The notes under the pieces: model-generated
Told to the model about the DNA's origin: nothing
Databases searched by the model: none
What the model saw: the letters and a program-made list of their open reading frames with translations, nothing else
Program-made: the position numbers and the translations under genes
Shown: piece by piece, positions 38,025 through 48,236 of the stretch
How the letters are laid out: the number at the start of each line of letters is the position of its first letter
Numbering within the stretch: position 1 is the stretch's first letter
Assembly (NCBI GenBank): GCA_019828565.1
Contig: JAHDYR010000059.1
Location: 1-50,697, forward strand
DNA from: Carpediemonas membranifera
Lineage: Eukaryota > Fornicata
Reading direction: 5' to 3'
DNA: 50,697 nucleotides

Positions 38025-40371
38025 ATGTGCGAAAGCGGATCATCAAAAGTTCCCATGGAGGACGATTCGGATGGCAATGAACCTATGAATCCGTCTCTGA
38101 ACCCATAAGGGACGTTGAGCAACGGTTTTCCGCCTTCAACGATACCCTTCGTGCAGTTCAACGTGATTACCGAGAGAAAATCCCAGTAGCATTCCTTCAA
38201 ACTTGGGACTCACCAGAAGGTGTTCTTAACACCTTTAGGAACGAGGACATCTTGAAGGACATTCTCAAGACGACTAGAAAGCGGATCAAGTGCAGCGACT
38301 TTTTCGATATGCTTGTAATCCTGGTGGATGCGGCCCTTCCGCGCACCCGCGTGGTTCCCCGATGCCAGGTCCATGAAAACAGTAGAACGCGTGCAGCGCT
38401 ATTGTTCCAAGTTCATCAGAGACATCGAGCACGAGTTCGTTTTCGTTCGTCCGCCCCCCTCACGAGCCGCTCCACTTGGCTCGTCTGATCCCCCAATTCC
38501 CCCCAGACAACAGCTTCCTGCTGACGTACTCACTGCCGCCCCCCGTCAGACACTGCCTCAAGCCCCGGCTAGCCCTGATTTGTCATCAGCGACGCGCAGC
38601 CCTAGGGCGCAGACGCAGCCAAGTCCAGGCTCTGTGATACGCGATGTTGACGACGACGTTCCGTCCATCAACCAGGCTGCTGACCACCCATCTGGTGGTG
38701 GTGCAGTTGTCTTGGCGACCAGTCAGACCTCCAGTCAGCCCCCTCCCGCATCGCAAGGCTTCCCAAGGGCTCATGGCACGGCCCGCATTCCGTCAGCCCT
38801 TCCTCACCCGAAGGTCGCGTTGTTTGTTGGCAAGCTTACCCCCTCTAAGCGGGCGGCTTACGGTTGGGCTCGAGAAGCTCTCACGCGGCTCTCTGATTTG
38901 GCTGAGGCCACTCCGGCGGCCAAGTTGGGAGCTATCGAGCGTCTGGCCCGGTACCCAATGACACTTAACTGTTCACCTCCACCTCGCCGCGGGAGCACCA
39001 TCGCAGTGCCAGCTAAGGCCCGCCGGCACAAGCGTGTCTTGCGGATGGCGCAAGACGGTTACCTATCAAGGGCTGTGAATTCGCTGACATCTGTCGAGCA
39101 GACAATGTCAGACGACGAAATTGACAGGGAGCTCGCCAGGCTCCAGGCGAGCCCAACGGCAGATCGCCTGGAAGCGTTTGACTGGAATGATGTCCCTGAT
39201 ACGGCCCTGAGCACCGTCACCATCAGCAAGAAGGCGCTCAAGCGTACCCTGAAGTCGCTGCCGAGCGACAAGGCACCCGGCCCATCGGGCTGGAGCTTCC
39301 TTTACCTTCGTACACTGTACCGGGAGCTCCGCGGTGCCTTCGTCACTGCTCTCCTTCCCATCTGCCAGGCTATGGCAGACGGTGACCCGGATTTCGCGAT
39401 CTTCTCACACTCCATCCTCGTCCCAGTGCCCAAGAAGAACAACAAGCTGCGTCCAGTGGCCATGAGTGAGACTTTTAGGCTTATAACCGCCAAGACTCTG
39501 GCCACCATGATCCTGCCAAACCTTCAGACGTCAGTCTTCGTCGACCAGTTCGGGGTCGGCGAGAGGTGCGGCATCGAGCAGCTTACCTCCATTGTTCGGA
39601 AGCACTATGACGACGGCGGGGCAGTCCTGTCGTTGGACCTCACGAACGCCTATAATACCGTCTCTAGAGACTACTTAGCCAGGTGTGTGAGGGCCTACTG
39701 CCCTGCCATCTCCAACTACCTTCGTGGCCAATACAGCCGCGCCCTCCTCTTCTCGACGTCCGGAGTGGTTCTCCGGTCTGAGGAAGGCGTCCAGCAGGGA
39801 GACCCGCTTTCACCTATGCTCTTCTCTCTTGCCATGAAGCCAGTTCTAGACCGCATCAGGTCCGTCCATGATGTCCGCGTGGTCGCGTACCAGGATGATT
39901 CGTACATTCTGACTACAGTGTCGGCTGCCAACGAACTAGCGGCCGCGGTCAAAGAACTATTCGCCCAGGTCGGGCTGACACTTAACCCGGACAAGTGCCG
40001 TGTCGTGGTTAAGGGTTTCGGTAAGGACACCAACACAGGCCGCCCCGGCCACATCAAGCGGAAGGGGCAGCATGTCGTGACCGGCGTCCCCATCGGCCCG
40101 GACGGCTACGTCATCAAGAAGACGTCTGAGATGTTGACGAAGGCTGAGGAAACTCTTGAAGCCCTCAGCGATTTCATTGCCACAGTCGGAGTAGCGGGCG
40201 TGGGCCCTGCACTCGCGATGGTGAAATATTGCGTCTTACCGAAGCTGTCACACGTCATGCGTAACATCGACCCGACCCAGGGATGCATTGCGGCCGCCCA
40301 GGCCTTCTGCGAGGGGCCCCTCCTGCGCTGCCTCTCGAAGATGTGCCATTGTTGGCTTGCGCAGGTAGATC
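38025..40371 (+). mobile_element. Non-LTR retrotransposon (copy 2), 3' end lost to a gypsy insertion
   Basis: This carries the same RT family as the fragment at 855-1130, here with a full N-terminus and RT domain. It ends abruptly at about 40371, where minus-strand gypsy sequence begins. The endonuclease-like C-terminus seen in copy 1 is not found beyond the gypsy sequences, so it was deleted or lies elsewhere. Confidence 0.75.
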
Positions 40372-40382
40372 TGTTTACATAA
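38025..40382 (+). pseudogene. Non-LTR reverse transcriptase (copy 2), frameshifted and truncated
   Basis: A likely start at 38025 (MCESGSSKVPMEDDSDG) leads through frame changes near 38100 and 38365 into a long frame to 40382. The middle segment reads VEQRFSAFNDTLRAVQRDYR and FFDMLVILVDAALP. A Pro/Ser-rich linker precedes the RT, which shows SDKAPGPSGWSFLYLR, LRPVAMSETFRLITAK, VLSLDLTNAYNTVSRD, VQQGDPLSPMLFSLAM and the catalytic box AYQDDSYIL. The palm motif is YQDD in place of the common YADD. After LMKYCVLPK-type sequence it stops in inserted gypsy DNA. No N-terminal endonuclease is present, consistent with a restriction-like endonuclease at the missing C-terminus, as in copy 1. Confidence 0.75.
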
Positions 40383-40426
40383 ACTGCACTGGCTCTCACT
40401 TCCCTCCTCAAGGCGAAGCTAGCCAG

Positions 40427-42040
40427 CTAACGGCGGCCATTGCCCCGGAACTTCCGCTTATAACGTGCGAAGAGGGGCATGAGACCTGGGTTGAGGCGTA
40501 GGTAATCATCCAGGGCGGCGAGGCGGTCGTAATATGCGTTATACGGAATGTACGAGTCCTCGGAGTCTTCTAGGCCTTCCCAGTGGACGAGGAGCTCGAG
40601 GCGTCGGTTGCGCTCGCGGTGGCCGACGATGGCGGAGAGATTGTTCGTCTTGTTCGTATGCGGCGATGCGCTCGAGTGTCTTGAGGTCTGCTGTGCCTGG
40701 GTCGAAGCGAATGAGGCGGTCCTGGTGGACGAGCAGCTCGGACTTGGTGACGAGGTCACGGAGGACGAATGTGTTGGGGCTCTTCCCTTCCCTGAGGAGT
40801 TGTAGCGGGCCGCGGACTGGCAGAATCTTGGATGGGGCCTTGTGAGGATATCTCAGGAGCACTAGGCGTTCGAGTTTCCAGTCGAAGTTGTCCGCCGGTT
40901 GGGTTTGTGCGGCCTTGTGACGCTCGTATGCGGCGATCTTCGCACGGGCTGCGTCGTGCATGGCCTGTATGTCGGTGTGGAATGCGTTAATGGCCTGGAT
41001 GGTAGGTGTGTCTTGCGTCGCCTTGGCGGCGCTGATGATGCGTGACTCCGGGAGGGCCGTGAGCGCGGACGTGTGTCCGAAAAGCAGCTCGAACGGCGTG
41101 AAGCCGGTAGTCGAGTGTGTCGAAGTGTGGGATAAGTGCGGGCCAGTCGGTCGTTTCTGAGTCTAGTAGCAGGGCGCGCAGTCTGCGCATGATGGTCCCA
41201 TTGACTCTCTCGACAACGCCGTTACTCTGTGGGTGGTACGCCGTGGAGAACCTGTGGTTCAGGCTGATCTTCTTGTTGAGAGCGGCGATGGTTGAGTTCT
41301 TGAACTGACTTCCCTGGTCTGTCTGGATCAGGCTGGGTGCGCCGAAGAGCGACCACACCTGGAGCATCGCGTCGGCGGCTTCTTCTGCCGAGGTTGACGC
41401 AACCGGCTTGAGCACAGTGAACTTGCTGAAGACGTCAATGAACACGATCACGTGAGCGAGGCCATTCGTCTTTGGAAGCGGGCCGAGCGTGTCTATCTGC
41501 ACCGCCTCGAATGGGCGGGTCTTCTGGGTCGTATGCCACTGGGCCTTGGCGATGGGGTGGGATTTGAGCTTCTGGCAGACTGGGCAAGTCGCGACGTGCT
41601 CCGCGACGTCTGAGTTCATGGAAGACCAGGTCTTGCCGGCTTCCTTGAGATGGGCGATCGTTTGTTTCATCGAAGCATGGCCGTTGGCTCCAGCGTGGGC
41701 CTGCTGAATGTCGAAGCGGTGGGTGCTGCTGGCGATTTCGCTGATCGCCGCGCCGCTGGGGCGGGAGAGGGCGTCCGCGACGACGTTAGTTGTCCCTGCG
41801 ATATGCATGATGTCGAAGGGGTACTCGGATAGGATGAGTCTCCATCGCGTGAGCTTGCGCGTCCCTTCCTCAGCCTTGCGAATCATCCACACGATGTTCT
41901 TGTGATCTGTGAGTACGGTGAATGGCTTCAGCTTGAGAATCTGGCTAAACTCTGGCCGGGTGATGCAGTATATGACTGCGTAGAGCTCTTGCTCGACCGT
42001 CGCCCAGCGGCGTTGGGTCTCTGTGAACGTCTTTGAGAAG
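40427..42040 (-). pseudogene. Gypsy copy 3 pol: RNase H end, integrase, chromodomain (frameshifted)
   Basis: Reading from 42040 down: FSKTFTETQRRWATVEQELY and TVLTDHKNIVWM (RNase H), IAGTTNVVADALSR, a zinc module ending CPVCQKLKSH, and the integrase triad in VQIDTLGPLP, IQTDQGSQF and HPQSNGVVERVN. Near 41120 the frame shifts to TTGFTPFELLFGHTSAL, the conserved integrase tail, then near 40640 to a chromodomain (LELLVHWEGLEDSEDSYIP) ending at 40427. The two frameshifts and the nested insertion make it inactive. Domain content groups it with chromodomain gypsy elements, as for copies 1 and 2. Confidence 0.82.
42037..42040 (+). repeat. Target-site duplication of gypsy copy 2 (left)
   Basis: GAAG here is repeated at 47343-47346, directly outside the two LTRs. 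Confidence 0.85.
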
Positions 42041-42164
42041 TGTCAGGGTCCTACCCATTGTTTACATAGTTGATATATTTATTATTGCCATATTTACCAC
42101 AGCAGGGTCAAACCCTCTCTTCTTTGCTTTTACTAAAAGTTCTTCTAAGTCTTGACAGACCACA
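42041..42164 (+). repeat. 5' LTR of gypsy copy 2
   Basis: This 124-bp repeat is identical to 47219-47342. It contains an AT-rich segment (GTTGATATATTTATTATTGC) that could supply a promoter. Confidence 0.95.
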
Positions 42165-42180
42165 ATACTAGTATTCCCCT
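42164..42180 (+). promoter_or_regulatory. Palindromic primer-binding-site region of gypsy copy 2
   Basis: The last LTR base plus the next eleven form the perfect palindrome AATACTAGTATT, followed by CCCC. No TGG complementary to a tRNA CCA end is present in the 22-nt leader. Confidence 0.5.
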
Positions 42181-42186
42181 TTCATC

Positions 42187-45100
42187 ATGACATTTAAGAA
42201 CAAAGAAAAAGCGGTTCCCCCGCTATTCCGCGACCCTTCAATGAAGGCGTTGCTTGATTTTTACCTTCACCTCCAAACGTACCGTTCCCTCGGCGGTAAG
42301 GCCGATATCTCCGAACTCGTCGATCCATCTATCGCTGACTATGTCTCGCAATGCATCGACGAGGCCGGTAACTCCGAAGACGATGATTACGTACCGTTAC
42401 TGATGGCAACTACCGAGCGCCGCCGTCAAAAGCGCAACTTCAGCGATCTACGAATCCTCAAGCGCCTAGGCAGCGTACTGCGTCCCAGCAGATCCACCGC
42501 TCAGCTCGATCTTTTCCGTCTACGCGCCAAGACCTTCGACCCCGTCGAGGTCAATAACGTCAATCGGAAGTTCAAGGCGCTCCAGCTGTTAGTCAATCCA
42601 GATGTACCTGAGGATGTGCTCAAAGAGACGTACTGCAGATGCTTCCGCGTGCAAGGATCCAACACGATCATGTACAAGGTCAAGGAGCTCGCAGAAGGCC
42701 TCGACATCCCCTCGATCATGCCGAAAGTCATGGCAATGTCACGCGACCTACAGGAGTCGCAAGAGATGGTGAACTCCTTCTCCCCCGCTGCTGCCCGTCC
42801 CAGAGCTCCACATGTTCACGAGCGCGAGCCACGCAGTGACCACCAAGATCCCTCGGAGCGCCACGACCGCCAAGGTTCGAAGCCCATAGTGAAGCCCAAC
42901 CGTCAGAACAAGCCCAAGAAGCAGTACGTGTGCTACAACTGCGGTAAGCCCGGGCATCCGTCTTTCAAGTGCGCTGAGCCGAAGGCATTCTGCCCTAAGT
43001 GCCACAAGTCAGGACACCTGGCCGATTACTGCCCTACCAAGAAGGGAGTAAATCAGCGTCGGTGTGTTCATTCTGTTTCGGATTCAAAATTCGTCGCGGC
43101 CCTGAATGCCCCGAAGGAGATTTCCCCAGGTGACCTCCCTGTAGTGAACGCTCGTCTCGGCAAGCGCAAAGCCAATTCTTTACTCGACTCTGGTGCCAAC
43201 TGTTCCACCATAAGCCCCAGACTAGTCGACGAGAAACGCTGCAAATGGATCTCGAGAGAACCCACGCAAATCCACACCGTCGGAGATACCCGTCAAGCAG
43301 AAGGCGAGGTAGAAGTAACCCTCAAGCTGGATCCATCTCCGTTCACTCCTCATGGTTGTACACTCACTCTCCGCGCCTACGTGATAGACACTGCGTTCGA
43401 CATCATCATCGGATTTCCTCAGATGGTAAGTCTCGGACTCTTGCCAAGCGCCATTCCCAGCTCCTCCGACCCGACTGAGGACTCTAGTGAGACCCCACCG
43501 GCCACGAAATACATCGCACAAGCCATGTCCGAGCTGTCCCAAGAGGCACGCGACCGACAGTCGTCTATACTTCGACGATACGCCTCCAACTTCAAAGAGC
43601 GTGATGCGCCTAGCCTACTAGACCCCTACGACCTGGTGATCAAGGGAAACAAGGTCGTGAACGTCCGTCCATACTTCGTGCCTCCTCCTAAGGTCCCCAT
43701 CGTTAAGGAGCACGTTGACACCTTGCTTGCAAAAGGCTTCATAGAGGCCTGTCAGTCTGAGTATTCTAGCCCGACGATCGTTGTCCCCAAGAAGGGTGAG
43801 AAGACGCGGTTCGTGGTCGATTTCCGGGAAATTAACTCCTTGACCGAGCCGTTTGACTATCCGATTCCTCGCATTGACGAGATCTTGGCACAATTGAGTC
43901 GCAAGAGGATCTTCGCCACTCTTGACCTTGCCGCAGGTTACCACCAAATCGCGCTAACCGAGCGTTGTCGCCACCTAACGGCCTTCCGAACTGTCTTCGG
44001 ACAGTATCAGTACACTCGCGTGCCGTTTGGCCTGCGGAACGCTGGGGCTTATTTCCAGCGCGCGATGGAGACTGCGTTCGAGGGTCTGGTCGGATCTTCC
44101 TGCATTATCTATATTGATGACATTATTGTAATGGGAGACTCTGAGGCAGAGTATCTGGATAACCTAGAGCGAGTGATGGCCCGAGTCGAAAAGATGAGAC
44201 TCCACCTGGGTCGGGATAAGTGCCAGTTCGGCTGTGCCGAAGTTGAATTCTTGGGGTGGATCATCCACAATGGTACGGTTCGCATTTCGCCTCAGCGTGT
44301 TGAAGATATAGCACAGTTGAAAGTCCCGAAGTCCACAAGAGGGTTCCAGGCCCTTCACGGGTTCCTGAACTACTTCCGCGATCATATCCCTTTCTTCGCC
44401 GAGCGAGTCAAGCCTATAACGGATGCAATGTCCGGTAAGACGAGTTCTACAAGCGCTGACGTCTCCAAAGCACTAGAAGACGCGAAAGCCGCCCTCTGCT
44501 CCGCGGATGCACTCGCGATCTTCGACGCCACGCGTCCACACGTTGTTATGACTGACGCTTCTGCCGTGGGATACGGAGCGGTTCTCCTCCAAGACGGCAA
44601 GCCCGTCTGCTATCTATCGAAGGCATTTAATGATGTACAGTCGCGGTGGAGTGTTGGTGAAAAAGAGGCGTACGCCATTGTGTCCGCGCTCCAGGCCTGG
44701 CGCAAGTTCTTGTGCTGGGAGCGCTTCGAGATCAAGACCGACCACCGTAACTTGCTCTATATGTATAAGTCGGTCAACGCTAAGGTCAGGCGCTGGGCCG
44801 ATTCTATCGCCGATCTCGATTTCACTATCTCCCACGTTCCCGGTCTCGATAACGGTGCCGCTGACGGTTTGTCTAGGGTGTTTGCCATGGCCAAGAAGAC
44901 AGCAACGACCGAACAGATTCACCAAGCTCACTTGTTCGCCGACGTCCACCTGTCGAGACGTCTTACGATCGAGCGCCTCCGTGGCCAAGGACTGTCAGTC
45001 TCACGCGATGCAGTTGATAGGGTCGTATCCGACTGTCCGATCTGCCAAGTCCTCGATCGGCCGCCGGTCGACCAACCCGACGGTCTCCACACAGCTGTTG

Positions 45101-46185
45101 ACACCCCACTACAACGCGTGGCAATCGACACGATGGGTCCTTTGCCGTCCTGTGACGGGTACTCGTATATTACCGTCATGGTAGATATGTGCTCTCGCTG
45201 GACTGAATTAGTCCCTGCCAAGAGCAACTCCGGAAAAGAAGCAGCCGAGGCCTTTATCAATACCTGGGTCCTAAGATATGGAGCGCCGCAAGTACTCCAG
45301 TCAGACGGCGGATCTGAGTTTCACAATGGCCTATTCCGACGACTATCGCAAGAGGTGGGGTTCCAGCAGCATATCACCACCGCGTACCATCCTCAGGCCA
45401 ATGGGATGGTGGAAAGAGCGAACCAACAAGTCGAGAGGATCCTTAAGGCCCGTAAGTTCCAGTTAAGAAACCCCAACTGGCTCACACACCTGCCAGTCGC
45501 AAGATTCATTGCCAATTCGACGCCGAGAATCCCTACGAGGCTGTCCCCGGCCGAGATCATGCTGGGAGCCAACATCACTATCCCATCGACGCTTTATACC
45601 ACGGACGCTTCCTCCGCAGGCATCACCCAGTCCCACCGTAAGGCCGCCGAGGCTGCGGTACAGCTGGCTAAGTCCAGGATCTCAACTATGCGTGAAGAGG
45701 CGCTCGCCAGAGCGTCCTCTACCCGCTCAGAGATCCTCAGTCGCTACGTGCTCGTCAAGTACGCCAAAAGACCCCCAGATAAGCTGTCGCCGGGGTGGCG
45801 TGGCCCAATGCGAAGAGTCGAGTCAGTCAAGCGCGACGGTGTCACCGTGGGCTACATTGTACAGGACCTGTCGCAGCCGAGAGACGGCCCGTCGATCAAG
45901 GTCGACGCTGCCAGAGTCCGACGGTTCAACCCTGGCACCTTGTCCGACACTCAGATCAAGGAGCTTGCCGCAGCCGCTACCGAGGAGTGGTACGTCGATC
46001 GGATCAGCCGCTCAGAGGGTCCCGACGGTAGCAAGAGATGTCCGATGTCCAGACGCCGCTATCTGGTGCACTGGACAGGCTTCGAGGACTCTGAAGCCAC
46101 CCTGCAGGATTACAGCTTCGTCAAAGACTTGGCCGCGCTCACTGAGTACCTAGAGTCAGAGCAAGCCAAGATCGACGGTCTGTAA
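42187..46185 (+). CDS. Gypsy copy 2 Gag-Pol polyprotein
   Basis: One continuous frame of 1,332 residues starts 22 nt after the 5' LTR. The gag region occupies residues 1-290 and ends with two zinc knuckles (CYNCGKPGHPSFKC from about 249, then CPKCHKSGHLADYC). The protease active site is LLDSGANCSTI (Asp334). RT has ATLDLAAGYHQI, VPFGLRNAGAYFQ and YIDD at 642-645. RNase H has VMTDASAVGYGAV (Asp790). Integrase has an HHCC zinc module (CPICQ, Cys950 and Cys953) and catalytic Asp981, Asp1040 and Glu1076, with the DD35E spacing. A C-terminal chromodomain follows (RRRYLVHWTGFEDSEAT). Gag and Pol are fused with no frameshift, unlike most gypsy elements, so Gag excess would need processing or another mechanism. 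Confidence 0.96.
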   Translation: MTFKNKEKAVPPLFRDPSMKALLDFYLHLQTYRSLGGKADISELVDPSIADYVSQCIDEAGNSEDDDYVPLLMATTERRRQKRNFSDLRILKRLGSVLRPSRSTAQLDLFRLRAKTFDPVEVNNVNRKFKALQLLVNPDVPEDVLKETYCRCFRVQGSNTIMYKVKELAEGLDIPSIMPKVMAMSRDLQESQEMVNSFSPAAARPRAPHVHEREPRSDHQDPSERHDRQGSKPIVKPNRQNKPKKQYVCYNCGKPGHPSFKCAEPKAFCPKCHKSGHLADYCPTKKGVNQRRCVHSVSDSKFVAALNAPKEISPGDLPVVNARLGKRKANSLLDSGANCSTISPRLVDEKRCKWISREPTQIHTVGDTRQAEGEVEVTLKLDPSPFTPHGCTLTLRAYVIDTAFDIIIGFPQMVSLGLLPSAIPSSSDPTEDSSETPPATKYIAQAMSELSQEARDRQSSILRRYASNFKERDAPSLLDPYDLVIKGNKVVNVRPYFVPPPKVPIVKEHVDTLLAKGFIEACQSEYSSPTIVVPKKGEKTRFVVDFREINSLTEPFDYPIPRIDEILAQLSRKRIFATLDLAAGYHQIALTERCRHLTAFRTVFGQYQYTRVPFGLRNAGAYFQRAMETAFEGLVGSSCIIYIDDIIVMGDSEAEYLDNLERVMARVEKMRLHLGRDKCQFGCAEVEFLGWIIHNGTVRISPQRVEDIAQLKVPKSTRGFQALHGFLNYFRDHIPFFAERVKPITDAMSGKTSSTSADVSKALEDAKAALCSADALAIFDATRPHVVMTDASAVGYGAVLLQDGKPVCYLSKAFNDVQSRWSVGEKEAYAIVSALQAWRKFLCWERFEIKTDHRNLLYMYKSVNAKVRRWADSIADLDFTISHVPGLDNGAADGLSRVFAMAKKTATTEQIHQAHLFADVHLSRRLTIERLRGQGLSVSRDAVDRVVSDCPICQVLDRPPVDQPDGLHTAVDTPLQRVAIDTMGPLPSCDGYSYITVMVDMCSRWTELVPAKSNSGKEAAEAFINTWVLRYGAPQVLQSDGGSEFHNGLFRRLSQEVGFQQHITTAYHPQANGMVERANQQVERILKARKFQLRNPNWLTHLPVARFIANSTPRIPTRLSPAEIMLGANITIPSTLYTTDASSAGITQSHRKAAEAAVQLAKSRISTMREEALARASSTRSEILSRYVLVKYAKRPPDKLSPGWRGPMRRVESVKRDGVTVGYIVQDLSQPRDGPSIKVDAARVRRFNPGTLSDTQIKELAAAATEEWYVDRISRSEGPDGSKRCPMSRRRYLVHWTGFEDSEATLQDYSFVKDLAALTEYLESEQAKIDGL

Positions 46186-46188
46186 ATC

Positions 46189-47218
46189 ATGCTCTGCTTG
46201 ATTTGCGCATTTTCGTTAGCCACAACCTCTAGAAAACAGCATATGATGTTGTTAATTGATGCTTTGCATACTGAATGGCGAGAGGAGCGCATACTGGAGA
46301 CCAACGTCATCGCTTCCAGCGAGATAGTACACTGTCTTCCGTCGTAAGACAACAAGCAGTCTTCTTAATGTTAACGCACAAGGTTCTACAGCCTTTTACA
46401 CCGTGAAGAGAACTATACGCATCGTTTGTCGACGTCAAATGGATTGACGGCGACCCAAAAATGCGTCGACGGTGTGGCGGAGTAAGCAACCACGATGACC
46501 AGAATTGAACCTCCATCGCGAGGTCACTGGCCGAGATGACACCCTTTGGCGCACGTAGCTGGCGTCTATTAGGACCGAAAAGACGACCGGTGCGTGCACA
46601 CCCATGTTTCGGGCAAGTCAGTACTACTGAAGGAATCGTTACCGTGTAACGCCTCAATCCATCACATTTGATGTCCAAATGGCGCGATTGATGTTGTTAT
46701 TTGCATTAAGAGCTTACTCGTGGCGATCGTGTAGTTCTAGGGAGCTCCGAAAGAAGAAAGCACGAGAACTCGCCAACAAAGCCCTACTGAGGCTATTGGA
46801 GGTCTTTTTTGGACTCTATGTAAGAATAGGCGCAATCAGCGCGAGGACTTGTCCATTCCTGAGATCCGAACTCGTTATGTGCCCAAAAGTGCACATTGAA
46901 ATGTTTGCGTTCTTTACGGCCGAGGTATGGCCGTGGAGGCAGGGAGACCTGCAGTCCCCATTCCCATAACATAGCATGCTCACACAGCGGTACCGCGACA
47001 ATTTCGAATATTTTCGAATCTTCAGATTCGTTTTGATATCCTTACCGATTATGGCCTTCTGGGTCCTGCCAAGTCCTAGGAGTGGTCCAGCCGTTGGGGT
47101 GGCACCCAACAGGGCTGTATCCAATCGACCAACATCGGGAAATCCTCACCACTCGCCTGTGGCCGTGAAGGTGACACCTTGAGGTCATGTCAGCCTATAG
47201 GCTGGCATGGAGGGGCAG
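46189..47218 (+). other. 1-kb region between pol and 3' LTR of gypsy copy 2
   Basis: No env-like or other domain is recognised; frames of up to 123 codons on either strand lack coding character. Near the end, CAGCCTATAGGCTG (47191-47204) is a perfect 14-bp palindrome, followed by the polypurine tract GGAGGGGCAG (47209-47218). Confidence 0.6.
47209..47218 (+). promoter_or_regulatory. Polypurine tract of gypsy copy 2
   Basis: GGAGGGGCAG directly precedes the 3' LTR, the expected plus-strand primer position. It contains one pyrimidine. Confidence 0.65.
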
Positions 47219-47342
47219 TGTCAGGGTCCTACCCATTGTTTACATAGTTGATATATTTATTATTGCCATATTTACCACAGCAGGGTCAAACCCTCTCTTC
47301 TTTGCTTTTACTAAAAGTTCTTCTAAGTCTTGACAGACCACA
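47219..47342 (+). repeat. 3' LTR of gypsy copy 2
   Basis: This is identical over 124 bp to 42041-42164 and followed by the target duplicate GAAG. Confidence 0.95.
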
Positions 47343-47396
47343 GAAGTACGCGAGGGGTTTCTTCGTGTCGCCCTCGTGTTGCCACCATGCTGCGTT
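47343..47396 (-). pseudogene. Gypsy copy 3 RNase H fragment beyond the nested insertion
   Basis: On the minus strand this encodes AAWWQHEGDTKKPLAYF, which joins in frame across the 4-bp duplication to SKTFTETQRRW at 42040. Upstream of AAWW the RNase H homology stops, so the rest of the older element is missing. Confidence 0.7.
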
Positions 47397-48236
47397 TTCC
47401 GGTACTCTAACCGGGACTTAAAGTCCCAGAATCAAGTCCCGGAATCCTTGATTGATTTTGATCGGTGTCGTCGGATCATCCCCAAAGTGGGTGACAGTCT
47501 TCTACTAGCCTAGTTCTACCTCTGGACACATTATTAGCGCATGTCGATGTCACAAAAAATATTTATGATCGTTTTCCGTATCGTCAGTGCAGGATAAGGT
47601 CGCATGACTTGGCCAAAGTCGCTCTTCAGAACTCGATCGTCTGACACATACAAACGCTAAAAGTGGTTGGCAAAGATGCATTAGACCTTGTATATGACGT
47701 GTATAGACAAAATTTCGGGTGTTGCACTGTCACCTCTGAGGGGTATCCTCTCAAAAAGTGTTGAAACTCCTACTGTAACATCCCCTTGCTGTCCTAGCAA
47801 CGGAATAGTACTTTATTTACTTCAACTTTATCCCATTCGATAAAGAAAAGTCAAATTGTGTGAGCAATCTTCAACCTTAAAGTGCACATACAGGCATCAT
47901 GGAAAAGACCCAAAAACGAGAAATCCTGATTGCAATTGCAAAAGAAGTATTCTACTTTCAACGCGATTGTGCTCAAGCCATGCCTGTTGCGGTTTCAGAG
48001 GTGTGCTGGGCTATTCTGCCAGATGATATCCGAGCTCTCTACAAGAAGAAGCAAGCGATGGCTTGTTCTCTTCGTCATGCCCTTATCCACGCTCTGGATG
48101 GACTTACATGGAACCGAAGTTGAAAGCGCCGGAAGAACCCGGTTCAGCCCCTCAGGCTGTTAAGATGAACCGAAATAAACATCTTACCCCCCCTTTGGAT
48201 TAGGAACACTGTTAGTTAAATATGGCGTAAAAGTTT
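47397..48236. other. Host-like intergenic sequence
   Basis: AT-richer than the flanking elements. It contains GGGACTTAAAGTCCC, a near-palindrome at about 47414, and one small ORF (47899-48123). No element signature was recognised. Confidence 0.4.
47899..48123 (+). CDS. Small hypothetical protein
   Basis: A 74-codon ORF starts at an ATG (MEKTQKREILIAIAKEVFYF). The product is helical with alternating Lys/Arg and hydrophobic residues, and includes AVSEVCWAILPDDIRALYKK. It lies 114 bp from the tRNA-Leu gene on the opposite strand, in a stretch that does not look like element DNA. An A/T-rich segment precedes it, but no specific promoter motif is visible. No family is recognised; it could be a first exon, since nothing supports TGA at 48121 as the true end. 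Low confidence because of size. Confidence 0.3.
   Translation: MEKTQKREILIAIAKEVFYFQRDCAQAMPVAVSEVCWAILPDDIRALYKKKQAMACSLRHALIHALDGLTWNRS

Larger units (their letters stand above)
40372..42040 (-). mobile_element. Old Ty3/gypsy element, 3' half (gypsy copy 3)
   Basis: RNase H end, integrase and chromodomain are encoded on the minus strand with frameshifts. The element is split by gypsy copy 2 at 42041; RNase H coding continues at 47343-47396. A purine-rich tract (GAGGAGGGAAGTGAGAG on the element strand, near 40393-40410) is followed by a 17-bp TG...CA stretch (40372-40388) that may be the remaining 3' LTR sequence. It contains TTTACATAAACTGC, also found in the LTR of gypsy copy 1. Confidence 0.8.
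42041..47342 (+). mobile_element. Intact Ty3/gypsy chromodomain LTR retrotransposon (gypsy copy 2)
   Basis: Identical 124-bp LTRs (42041-42164 and 47219-47342, TG...CA) flank a single uninterrupted gag-pol frame of 1,332 codons. A 4-bp duplication GAAG borders it. Identical LTRs and the open frame mark a very recent, potentially autonomous insertion, placed inside the RNase H gene of the older minus-strand gypsy copy 3. Between pol and the 3' LTR is about 1 kb of sequence with no recognised gene. Confidence 0.95.

Noticed and set aside
46307-46969. Possible env-like ORF between pol and 3' LTR of gypsy copy 2
   Set aside because: The frames are short, on both strands, and lack a signal peptide plus transmembrane arrangement or conserved motif.
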